From Drosophila miranda (Eukaryota; Arthropoda; Insecta; Diptera; Drosophilidae), in NCBI RefSeq assembly GCF_003369915.1, contig NC_046675.1, positions 186,001 to 250,000 on the forward strand: a stretch of 64,000 nucleotides of DNA, read 5' to 3'. Below are positions 9,553 to 19,400 of the stretch, one piece after another. How positions within the stretch are numbered: the first letter of the stretch is position 1; each line of letters starts with the position of its first letter. Made by a program: the position numbers and the translations under genes. The notes under the pieces are model-generated. The model made no database searches, was not told the origin of the DNA, and worked only from the letters and a program-made list of their open reading frames with translations.

Positions 9553-9803
9553 ATGAACTACTACAAGCTCTTGGTTTTTGTTGCCCTCAACCTGGCCATT
9601 AGCTTGGGAAAGTCCGAGGCCGGTTGGCTAAAGAAGATCGGTAAGAAAATTGTAAGTCGTCTGGCCAATAAATAATTTATTCAAAGTCTAAGCCATCTGT
9701 TTCTCCACAGGAACGCGTTGGCCGGCACACTCGGGATGCGACCATTCAGGGTCTTGGCATTGCACAACAGGCGGCAAATGTGGCAGCCACAGCAAAAGGA
9801 TGA
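9553..9803 (+). CDS. Cec: cecropin, copy 3 (diverged)
   Basis: Sixty-three residues from exons 9553-9651 and 9711-9803, splice sites and phase 0 intact. It is the most diverged copy. The signal peptide begins [19 protein letters not shown], with a polar Asn in its hydrophobic core. The mature peptide has ERVGRHTRD (Gln to Arg) and ends ATAKG instead of ATARG. The hinge IQGLGIAQQ is standard. The reading frame is sound and the mature helix still amphipathic, so the peptide itself should work, but its promoter has decayed. It could be a weakly expressed or tissue-specific copy or an early pseudogene. AATAAA motifs occur near 9855. Confidence 0.95.
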
Positions 9804-9889
9804 AGAGGAGCTATAGTAATCTTTAATCATTACCTAAGTGTAATGCTTAACACAATAAAATAAAATAATTTGAGCTGTAGTCTCTCGTC

Positions 9890-10490
9890 TTTGCAAACCT
9901 TGTTCCATCATGGAATCATTGGTCTTAAATTTGAACGCACAATACAGTACAGGTTTTAAGCTCTAATAAAGGTTTTATTATTTCGGTTTTTGTACACATT
10001 TAGTAATGAGACTGCTACGTAACTTGCACGAACCCTACTAAAATTCGCTATGCATCCCATGAAATCGAGAATCAACTATTTCGACTTTGGCAATGAAAGT
10101 ATTACACCGATAGTTTTTATACACTCAAAGAAATGTTGGTATATTTTATAAGCCCTACTATAATTCTATCAGTGAGGTGGTTAGATTCTGTCAGCTGTCA
10201 GTGATTCTAATACCATAACTTTGTTCAAATATGGCATTGCGTCAATCTAAGGATATATGTTTAGGTCGGATCTACTACTGACATACGCCTAGACTAATCA
10301 AGCAAGATACGAGTATTAGTTGGGAAAAGGATTATTTATCCTGTTACTTTTCTGACTATAACACGTTTAATACTTACGTTTTCACCGTCCGCTCGTAATG
10401 AAAAGATGCTGAACATCATGTATTACTTCATGTATTTCCCCTCTCAACCATTATCAAGTCTCTCCTAGCTTACCACGGTCCAGCTGGCTA
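9890..10490. other. spacer between cecropin copies 3 and 4
   Basis: AT-rich sequence without a coding frame or recognisable element. Confidence 0.5.
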
Positions 10491-10606
10491 GGGGGATTCC
10501 GATCTAATTCGATCCCTCTCTTGGACGTTTTTGCCAGACAAAATCCCCGACTGAAACTTATCAGCTTCGCTTAAAGCTGCCGGACTGTTGGAACTCGTTA
10601 TAAAAG
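10491..10606 (+). promoter_or_regulatory. cecropin copy 4 promoter: two Rel sites, GATA, TATA
   Basis: GGGGGATTCC (10491-10500) and CAAAATCCCC (10539-10548) are two Rel-type sites in opposite orientation. CTTATCAG (10557-10564) is a GATA site and TATAAAAG (10599-10606) the TATA box. This is the strongest-looking promoter of the array. Confidence 0.78.
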
Positions 10607-10715
10607 CAACCTCTTGTGGTAGTCAAGTCATCAGTCGCGAACCTCTCCCAGCAACATCAACAGCATAAGCAAATTTTGCTTTCTACAATCCGAGCAATAC
10701 TCCAAGAATCTCATT

Positions 10716-11404
10716 ATGAACTTCTATAAGATCTTCATCTTTGTTGCCCTTATTTTGGCCATCAGCGTGGGCCAATCGGAAGCCGGCTGGCTGAAGAAAC
10801 TGGGCAAGAGACTTGTAAGTCTATTACATTAGGTCTGGTTAGGTTGAGGCGGCTGCCGGGCTCGCTCGGAACCCGTCACACTTAGGCCGGTTTCGGCCCG
10901 TTGTGATACCGCATAGGATAATTTCCTTCCTGCGTTGTGAGACTTCCTGTCAGCAATTATCCCATCCAGATGCTCTCACAAAGTTCGCTATCCTCCTGGG
11001 ACATAGTTTGGACATCTCTGAGATGTCGTGTAGAAAGGCTGAGCCCAGGTGCTGTAGCCTTCTTCTGCTGAGAGCTGGGCAGGAGCAGAACAGATGTTCC
11101 ACTGTCTCCTCCTCTTCCTCGTCTCTACAGCTGCGACAAAAATCGTTATGTGGGGCCCCCAGCCTGTTAGCGTGGGTGCCTATTAGCCAGTGTCCCGTGA
11201 GGGAACGTGTGACTACGCTGCACCTTTTCCTCCTTAACTTGAGGAGCTCTATTACATTACCAGATCTATAATTCATACAGAACTTTAAATATCACATATC
11301 ATTATCCTTAGGAACGCGTTGGCCAGCACACTAGAGATGCCACCATTCAGGTTGTGGGAATTGCTCAACAGGCCGCCAATGTCGCAGCGACAGCCCGAGG
11401 ATGA
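10716..11404 (+). CDS. Cec: cecropin, copy 4, intron carries a LINE
   Basis: Exons 10716-10814 and 11312-11404 encode 63 residues identical to copies 5 and 6. Compared with copies 1-3 the mature peptide has KKLGKRLERV in place of KKIGKKIERV and IQVVGIAQQ in place of IQGLG, so the hinge residues Gly24 and Leu25 are both Val. The intron has grown from about 69 to 497 nt through a LINE insertion. The original donor GTAAGT, the branch region and the acceptor CCTTAG are preserved, so normal splicing is plausible. The coding sequence differs from copy 5 at only a few silent bases. Confidence 0.96.
10820..10831 (+). repeat. LINE target-site duplication, left copy
   Basis: TCTATTACATTA, repeated exactly at 11248-11259. 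Copy 5 has it once at the same intron position, which proves the insertion. Confidence 0.92.
10832..11247 (-). mobile_element. 5'-truncated LINE inserted in a cecropin intron
   Basis: Minus strand. The frame from the inner end (stop near 10950) reads [20 protein letters not shown] then FCRSCRD...EHLFCSCP, a CCHC knuckle typical of the carboxyl end of ORF2 in I/R1/LOA-type non-LTR retrotransposons. A short 3' UTR ends in CAACCTAACCAGACC without poly-A. The element is 416 bp long and lacks everything upstream of the last part of ORF2, as in abortive reverse transcription. It is flanked by an exact 12-bp duplication and its frame is still open over about 100 codons, so it is young. Resemblance to the Bilbo/LOA group of obscura flies is possible but not shown. 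Confidence 0.88.
11248..11259 (+). repeat. LINE target-site duplication, right copy
   Basis: Exact second copy of TCTATTACATTA, followed by the normal intron sequence CCAGATCTATAATTC. Confidence 0.92.
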
Positions 11405-11479
11405 AGTTTATGATTTAAAACGCGTCACCTAACTTGTAAAATTATTTATTTTAATTGTAGTTTTGACCTAAGTAAAATA

Positions 11480-12497
11480 TAAATACGTTAACAGCAATTT
11501 CTTGTGTGTATGTACAGATGTACATATGTTTTAAGCGCGCCAAACGATAGTTTGTTTTATGGTCTATCCTAGGGTGCATAATTGTCTATTTAGCTAGTCT
11601 AAGACGGATTGAGACAGACAACGAAATCTCTCCCACTCAGCATAGTTGATTTTGAAGTATCGAACCTCCGTCCACATTCTTTCTGCAGATCTGAAAAATG
11701 TAAATAATTTCGTTTCGTAAAAAATACATTTAGAAATTACAGAATTCAAGAGATGGATAATTAATGTCATTTAATACACGATGTATGAGCTCGCAAAGGA
11801 ACACGAGATCGAAATTGTAACATTTTTGTCTTGATACTCTCTGCTTGACCACGACAATCTTTATTGAAACTCATGAGAACTATTACCCCTGTACACATAT
11901 ACACAAATACACAAAGGGATTATATTATGGATGCTAGTCGTGTACTAACACAGTAGTATAGAGATTTCTCCTAGTGTTGTCGTGAAGCAAGTAATAATTA
12001 AACATGTTTATTAAAGGCATGCTGCAGAGAATAATAATTGAATCGTCCGAAAACTTTGTTTAAATGCAAGAGAATGTGCGTGATCGATGCCGGTAGCGGA
12101 CCCCAAGACAAAATTTCATAGAAAATATGTACGGTATTATGTGCAATAGAGACTATGACATCTATTACATCTATTATTACCCTTCATACAACTCCAGAAG
12201 ACAACTTCACTTAAATTTTTTATTCGATTCTCATTCATTTCAAACTTTTGTTATGAAGTTTTGAGAAAAAGAGCAGAGAAAAAAGCAGCGCTTACATATA
12301 ATTCGGTTGAAATTGATATTTGTAGATTACAATCACTTTCGTCTATAGATATGCATAGAGCATAACGCTACATAATACATACATATGTATTGTAATTCCC
12401 CGCTTGACCATTCTCGAAAAAAATTCGAATGGAATTTCCGCAAGCCTACAAATCTAAAAGATTAAGATTTAAAGCTTACCAGCTCCCAGGTGTCTAA
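11480..12497. other. spacer between cecropin copies 4 and 5
   Basis: About 1 kb of AT-rich DNA with no gene. TGTACATATG simple repeats at 11511-11530 and ACATACATATGTATTG at 12377-12392. Confidence 0.5.
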
Positions 12498-12612
12498 GGG
12501 GATTCTTATCTGAGTCGAACCCACTCCTGAACTTTTTCCCCAGACAAAACCCCCGACTGCAGGTTATCAGCATCGCTTAAAGCTGCTGGACTGTTGGAAC
12601 GCGTTATAAAAG
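12498..12612 (+). promoter_or_regulatory. cecropin copy 5 promoter: Rel, GATA, TATA
   Basis: GGGGATTCTT (12498-12507) is a good Rel site overlapping CTTATC (GATA). The proximal Rel site has changed to CAAAACCCCC (near 12544). TTATCAG (12564-12570) and TATAAAAG (12605-12612) follow. So copy 5 keeps the distal but has weakened the proximal site. Confidence 0.72.
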
Positions 12613-12725
12613 CAACCTCTTGTAGTAGTCAAGTCATCAGTCGCACACCTCTCCCAGCAACATCAACAGCATAAGCAACTTTTGCTTTCTACAATCCGAG
12701 CAATACTCCAAGCAATACTCTCATT

Positions 12726-12986
12726 ATGAACTTCTATAAGATCTTCATCTTTGTTGCCCTTATTTTGGCCATCAGCGTGGGCCAATCGGAAGCCGGCTGG
12801 CTGAAGAAACTGGGCAAGAGACTTGTAAGTCTATTACATTACCAGATCTATAATTCATACAGAACCTTAAATATCACATATCATTATCCTTAGGAACGCG
12901 TTGGCCAGCACACCAGAGATGCCACCATTCAGGTTGTGGGAATTGCTCAACAGGCCGCCAATGTGGCAGCGACAGCCCGAGGATGA
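12726..12986 (+). CDS. Cec: cecropin, copy 5
   Basis: Exons 12726-12824 and 12894-12986, phase-0 intron of 69 nt, 63 residues identical to copies 4 and 6 (mature [20 protein letters not shown], hinge QVVG, end ATARG). Its intron is the uninterrupted form of the copy 4 intron and gives the empty-site control for the LINE. Leader and exon identity with copy 4 is far higher than in the flanks, so duplication was followed by gene conversion. An AATAAA lies near 13073. Confidence 0.97.
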
Positions 12987-13089
12987 AGAGAGAGCCCTTA
13001 GAGACAAACAGTCTTCCTATAACATATTTAATTTATTTCCCTAAACTTAACTCCATGATTAGTTCCTTAGTAAATAAAGAAACACTTTA

Positions 13090-13865
13090 CTGAAACTTCA
13101 TATATAATCTACGCCAAAAGTTCCGATTGACCTTTAGAGAACTATAGAAACTATAGGAGCCATATTAGTCAAATTGGACTGAAAGACCAATGACAACAGC
13201 CACAGAAAATTCATCGGATTCCTGAATGGAATAGGCTTCCATTAAAATTATTATACGCCCTTTTCAAAGCAAATCCATTATCATTTTAGAGGTCCTATTC
13301 CTTCATAGTAACTAAGCAATGAGATTTGCAGAGTAAAATACAACAAATGTAGGTCCTGAATCCCAGGCTATTAGTCTAAGAATCTGAACAACCAGCGGAA
13401 CCATTCACATTCTTAGCAACAACAAAAAATATTTGCCAAGCTAAGTTTCCTTAACTATTTGGTCAAACCAAAAACTGTTATATACAAAATGTTAAGGTAA
13501 CAGCAAAATCCAAATAAGACAAATAAGGAAACGAAAAAGTACGGGAAATAACGTGTTCTGTCAATCCGCCAAACATTAGAGAACAAGCGAAATGGATTAA
13601 TCATCAAACACGTTTGGCCCCTGGCCTCTGGCTATGAACCGCTGAGCAAAAAGTACAACAAAAAGCGATTACTCAATGGTTTTGAACGCAGACAAGCAGG
13701 AACGAAAGACCTGACGCATACGCGATACCCCGATTTAAATATATGAGGCCAACATTCTTTATAGTAAAACGTTTCTCAACAGTTGCTGGATTCCTCTGAT
13801 TCATGAATACAAGCTATTGTCCCTATTGAAAGGATAAAAAAAAGTCATTTTAGTACAGTTTTTTT
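13090..13865. other. spacer downstream of cecropin copy 5
   Basis: No gene, RNA or element recognised. Confidence 0.5.
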
Positions 13866-14590
13866 GGTGGAATGGGTTTATTGGTTATCAGAATTCGACT
13901 GCTTAAATCTAGAATTATAAATCTTAAAAAAACCTATTCTATTGTTGATCGCGGCAGAGGAAATTCGACAGCGGCCGAATCGCAGTGGGCCAACAGCAAC
14001 AATTGTTGACTGGTGGCAGGGGAGGTGGCAGTGGAGTTGTCGCCATTGGCCGGCAATGGGAAATCAATGTTGCTGGCTGATGGTGGGGGTAAGGAACAGC
14101 AGAGACTGGCAACAGGAAACCGGCTCCGGTGGCCGATGGTGGGAGTTGAGAAAAGCGAAGACACATTGTCCGAGTGTGGGAGTTGAGAAAAGCGAAGATA
14201 CATCATTTTCGCAGTCGCAACTTCGAAGACGGGATGGGGCCCATGGTTCTCGTACATTGTTGATTGAAGTGGGTCAAAAATGTATACGAGAAATACAATG
14301 AATGTATACGAGAAATACAATGTTTCAGCTCTTGTTCAGACAGAAAATGTTCTGTTTTTTTATTATAATTGCAATAAGCAATAAACTGTTGGGCTAGAGT
14401 TTGTATGTTTTTCTGGTTTTATTACTAAGTAAGAGTGTTGAACTCTTAGGGTGTACAAATATACCCTGTTTGAAATAATGAGTATCATATAACGTGGAAA
14501 AATGATTCAATTTATGAATGGAATTCCTCGCGGGTAAATTTTATCCCACCAAAAAGCACACCGTGTCGCGAGCTTTCATCTAAAAACCCT
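13866..14590. repeat. unassigned repeat-bearing block
   Basis: GC-richer island in AT-rich spacer. It has two tandem duplications: TGGGAGTTGAGAAAAGCGAA at 14140 and again at 14177 (period 37), and TGTATACGAGAAATACAATG at 14281 and 14303 (period 22). ATTGTTGAT occurs near both ends of the GC-rich part (13942 and 14256). Long frames exist on both strands but are repeat-like (Pro, Ser, Leu) without a family. Possibly a decayed small transposon. Confidence 0.4.
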
Positions 14591-15841
14591 CACATACACC
14601 CTAGTAGATCGAACGCTGATGACGCGTCGCGAATAAGTATGATGGGTCGTCTGATCGAGCAAGTGCTTTGAGGCGCGCGTTCTGAGGAATGGGGGGAACC
14701 TGCAGTTCATCAACGCGATCCCAGCTGCGTCTTTCTTTATCAACGCGTCTCTGCTTTATCAATTTCAGTTCTGGTGCGCTGGGCGCGCTCTGGTGATTCC
14801 CAGTCGCGAATTGGGAGCTGCCTGAGGAAAAAAGTTCCCCTGGCTGCAATTTATTGCTTCCCTATCAGCTAAGCAAGGGCAAGATGTTCAAACATTGACA
14901 CAGCCAGCCATTGTCAGCAGGTAGACCGACAATCATCTTTATGACGATGCCAACCAATGCAGGTCTGTCTTAGCCATCTAGATTCTAGATGGCGATGAAG
15001 CCCTGCCCCTGGCATGCCGTTATATAGTGCATTCTTTTGCTATGTATTCGAACTTTTCCCTAAATCTGTTCAGCCTACTTCAAGAATATTCTCTAAGTTC
15101 TCTTTTACAATTGAAGTTTCCTGAGCTTCTGGGATTCCTCTTCGGCCTGAGTATATCCTGGAACCAGTTGCGGTATTTATCGACTTACTTACGCTGCTGT
15201 GGACTTAAGGAACTTGGCTAAGGGCAAGACGTGGCAGTTATGACACAGAACTCTCTCGCTATCCCACTCCCTTTGTGTCTCCTCCTTGTGGCAAGTCTCC
15301 TGCCACTTGTAGCTGTCACTCAGCGGTTAATTCGAGCGATTTTATTTACATTTTGCAAGGCAACAGGACCGGAAAGGAGCATCAGAAGCAGCAGTAGTAA
15401 AGTCTATTCTGCGGCATGAGAGTGGATGGCAAAGTCAAGGCCCAAGATGAATAAAGCGTTTTTACTTGTTAAGGAAATTAGTGGCATATCCTGACAAGGC
15501 GCACATCATCCTACCCCAGCCATCTCTGGTTTTCTGTGTGTGTGTGTGTATGTCTGTTGTGTGTGCCTCCCTTACTGATTTAATTCATTTGTTGTCTTTG
15601 CTTCGAGTCTATTGTCTGCCGCCCCATCATTTTCCTTGTTGTGGTTGTTGGTTTTTTATGGTTGAAATTAAAGTTACATTTTTGGTGGTTGATATGTGGA
15701 TGAAGGTCCGCCCGCCTGAGCCAGGGCCATCCCCTCGCATAGACCAAGTACAGTTGTGTGTATGTTCGCGGGTTGTGTGTGCGGATTCCCGCTCTTCGGT
15801 GTATCAATCAAATAAAGCTCGTATCAGCAGCTGGTAAAACA
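14591..15841. other. unassigned block, perhaps retroelement-derived
   Basis: Composition differs from the cecropin spacers on both sides. The last 900 bp have a TATA-like motif (TTATATAG, 15020), GT-rich tracts and AATAAAGC late in the block (15808), an arrangement seen in solo LTRs. I could not find matching ends or a target duplication, so this is only a suggestion of an old fossil. A 19-bp palindrome is at 14974-14992. Confidence 0.25.
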
Positions 15842-15887
15842 TTCGACTATATACACCATGCTATGATACATATACTCTGGTCTGATC

Positions 15888-15992
15888 GGGGATCCACAGT
15901 ATTCGCCTGTTCTCGTCGTTGTCTTTCTTTTCGAGCAGAGAAATTCCCCGACACAGCGATGCCTTGGCAGCATCGCTCTCGCGTTATAAAAG
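15888..15992 (+). promoter_or_regulatory. cecropin copy 6 promoter: Rel sites and TATA
   Basis: GGGGATCCAC (15888-15897) is Rel-like. GAAATTCCCC (15940-15949; reverse GGGGAATTTC) is a strong Rel site. TATAAAAG is at 15985-15992. No CTTATC is found at the aligned GATA position. Confidence 0.7.
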
Positions 15993-16098
15993 CTATCTGC
16001 TGTGCCAGTCAAATCACCAGTCACTCAGCTCTCACAGCACCAGCAACATCAACAGCTTTTGCTTTCTACGATCCCAGGAATACTCCAAGAATCTCATT

Positions 16099-16354
16099 AT
16101 GAACTTCTATAAGATCTTCATCTTTGTTGCCCTTATTTTGGCCATCAGCGTGGGCCAATCGGAAGCCGGCTGGCTGAAGAAACTGGGCAAGAGACTTGTA
16201 AGTCTAGTACCAGATCAATAATTTATATAAAAGGTAAAATATCATATATCATTCTTCTTAGGAACGCGTTGGCCAGCACACCAGAGATGCCACCATTCAA
16301 GTTGTGGGAATTGCTCAACAGGCCGCCAATGTGGCAGCGACAGCCCGAGGATGA
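16099..16354 (+). CDS. Cec: cecropin, copy 6
   Basis: Exons 16099-16197 and 16262-16354 with a 64-nt phase-0 intron encode the same 63 residues as copies 4 and 5. An upstream in-frame ATG (15919) belongs to the leader and is not used by family standards. The leader carries the CACTCAGCTCTCACAGCACC and TTTTGCTTTCTACGATCC blocks shared with the array. The intron is shorter and more diverged than in copies 4 and 5, so it split off earlier while the protein stayed the same. This is the last cecropin of the array and borders the gene desert. Confidence 0.97.
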
Positions 16355-16459
16355 AGATTTAACTTCGTGGAACCTTCTAGAGTAGCAATCTATTTATAAA
16401 CATACTTATTAGCGAGAGTCGTAACCATAGATCAAACTAGAAATACATAAACTATAATG

Positions 16460-19400
16460 CATCCCCGAAATTTACATTTTTAGTCCCACTCAAAGTTGAT
16501 TACATTTTCCCAGGGTTGGTTCTGACAGTTTTCCTGGGATTCCGAAAGCATTCGCAGTGCACAGCACAAGTGTAAGGGCTCCCCTGGGCAACAGACCTCA
16601 TGTCCTCTGCCCACCGCCTCTTGTTGGTGGTCATTTGGATCACAAAACGCGCTTAAATGTCAAAACACTTGTGAACCTTTTTCAGGGTGGAGTTCGGGAG
16701 TAACTTGCAGTTGAAATGGGTTCTGGGAGTGCCCTTGGCCCATGTGTGTTGTATGTTGTGTGTTTTGCTGGTAATTTGCTTTGATTTACTTACATGAACG
16801 GAGGTCGCGGCACGTGACCGCAAAGTTTACATTAAATTATCAGTGCTCCCTGTGAAAAAATATAATGGAGTAAAGGAGAACAATGGAAACAAGTTAATGA
16901 GAATCTGAGGTGCTCTTCATATTCCGGGTAGGGGGAGGGAAACTGAATCTCAATAAAAATCGAAACCGATTGAAACCGCATCCGAAATTGAATTTAAAGA
17001 CAGTTTCGGGGTCGAACAGGAGCCGTGTCCTAATTACATGACATCTCCAGCGGATTAGGCCAACTCGCTTGGGAAATCGACAGCTTGGATGCCGTGTCCT
17101 TCGATGCCAATGCTGCCGCCTCAGGCTTTAAAGCGCTAAAAGCCAGAGCACATGCTCCGAATTATTGACAGCTTAGCCCGCGACGGAGTAGATTGGAGAA
17201 GCGATGCGGAGCAGCATCGTGCGCCAGTCAATCATTATCATCAGATCCGCCTCAAAACTCAACATCAAATGACAGCCAGGAACAGGACCAGGAGCAGCGC
17301 AGGATAGGGCAGGAGCACGGAAGGAGCACGGCATGAGCAGGAGCAGCTGCCAAATGATTAGAATAACAATAAAGATCAGCTTTTGTCTGCCGGCTGTATT
17401 TTGTAATTTATGCATTGATTTCCTCAGCCTCCCTCTCACACCAACATCTTCCAATCCCCCACCCCCAGTCAGAGTAATAATCATTTTGAAATTACATAAA
17501 AAAACTCGCTCATTCTGGAGTAATTTCCTTCTTCCGCCCGCCCGTTGCGCAGATTGTAAAAATTGTAAAATTTGGAAATTTCATAAAGCAAATCCTGGAA
17601 AATCATCCGTAAGCCCCTCGAACAGCACTCAAAAGTATGTCGGAAAAAGTGTAATATGCGTCGCAGCTTCATCTAGGGGAATAAGTACGAGAATGAGTAC
17701 GAGTATATCTGGATGTGTGGCCCCCCGCGAGCACAGTTCCGCCTCCAGGGCTGTAGCGGTGGCGACTCTTCAGAAATCGTTTACAAACCATTGAGAAGCC
17801 GCCGATGTATCAATAATATTTGAGCATGAGCCGCTCGACCCGGTCTCAAAAGGTGGTGAAAGTTGTTTTAAAATATTGCCCACAGAAGTGGGGGTGGAGA
17901 GTGCTCAGCCAAGAATAATGTTTGACTTAATTTCTTTTATGGCTCAATATAACCATTATTCGCACTACTCGAGCATAATCAGCAAATTTAAATTCAATTC
18001 GCCTTCCTTCAATGGCAAGTTGGGGGAATTTCCTTTAAAGAATTGGCCGGGGGTGCTATGGGTGTGGCCTGGCGGGTGTCAGTCGCAGTCGGGTGAGATT
18101 TACCGCACTCCCTCCTGGCCAAAGCAATGCTACGGTTTCATTTGTGCGACAATTTATCATGTTTAAAATGCCATAATCTGTGCGATGTTCGAGAAAGGTA
18201 TCATTTTATGGTATTCCCCGGCAGTTAGCGATGTCGTCCTAGTTGGATACTCCACTTTCATATACTCAATTTTATCACCGACACTTATGTTCTAATATAA
18301 TCCGGCGGCGAAGTCGGTCGTTTTGATTCTATGTATTTTAAAAACTGAGCTAGAAAACTTTTGCCCTTTGCATACCATAAAAGATATTCCTTGGAAAAAA
18401 AATGACAAGCAGTCCAAGTACATACATATGTAGCCTCCTTACTCACTCTCCTTTCTACCAAAAATGAATGAATGTTTGAGTAGTGAGTGAGTATCTGTGC
18501 GGAGGATTCATGCGAGCATGAAAAATGTCAATTCGAGAAAAACATTTCAGACGCAATACCCATTTCGATTCCTTTCTAAACTGCCATGGACAAGATTTAT
18601 TGCCAGCTTGACGATTAACAAAGGTGGCCCCTGGATGTGACCCCCCTCCCCTTCAACCTTTTACCCCTCTTCATCCTTAATCCCCCTCAGCCCTTTCGGG
18701 GATGCGGAGCAACAATTTAATAAACAGACAAACAACAATGGGAGCGCTTTTGGGTGCCTTTTCAGGACAAACGAAATGGAATTGCTTGGCCCGGCGACAT
18801 CGCCTTCGCCGTGGCCATAGACAGTGAATCCCGTGTAGGCATTTTTTATTATTCTGCGTATATCCTGCATTACACTCAGCCGTTGAGCTGAGTTCCTGAC
18901 AGCGCATAACTTTTCGCTCAGGGGCAATAAAATCCTTTGAATTGTTGTCAGCTTCCAGTCGAATGCCTCCCAATGGCAGACCAGAGCAGGGCCCCCCGAT
19001 ATGATCAGATCGTGTGAGGATAGATAGGACACAATGCCAGTAATTCCAATTATGAATATGAGTCTTAATAAGAGTTATAGAGGATGTTGAAGCGCTGATT
19101 GAATGTCTGCCGGAGTTTAAACTCCTTGGGAATCCGAAGCAGAAGAGAACTGCATACAAATAAGTAATGCAAATCTCAGAGCTGAAGGCTCTTAGTCCAC
19201 CTGAAGATATATGTCACCTGATGGATTGAATAACTAATTATACTATTTAATAGAAAAAGAAACCTTTTTTAAAAACTCGCATGGATAAAAAACCCCGACG
19301 ACGGATATCAAGCTATGTATTTCAATAGCCTGTTTCATCCTAAAGGAAGTTTTGTAACCGCGGCCCATTTTGCATTAATTAATTCTCATTGCGATAAGCG

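Noticed and set aside
13934-14320. 128-codon minus-strand frame in the repeat-bearing block
   Set aside because: Built on tandem repeats and low-complexity Pro/Ser/Leu; not a recognisable protein.
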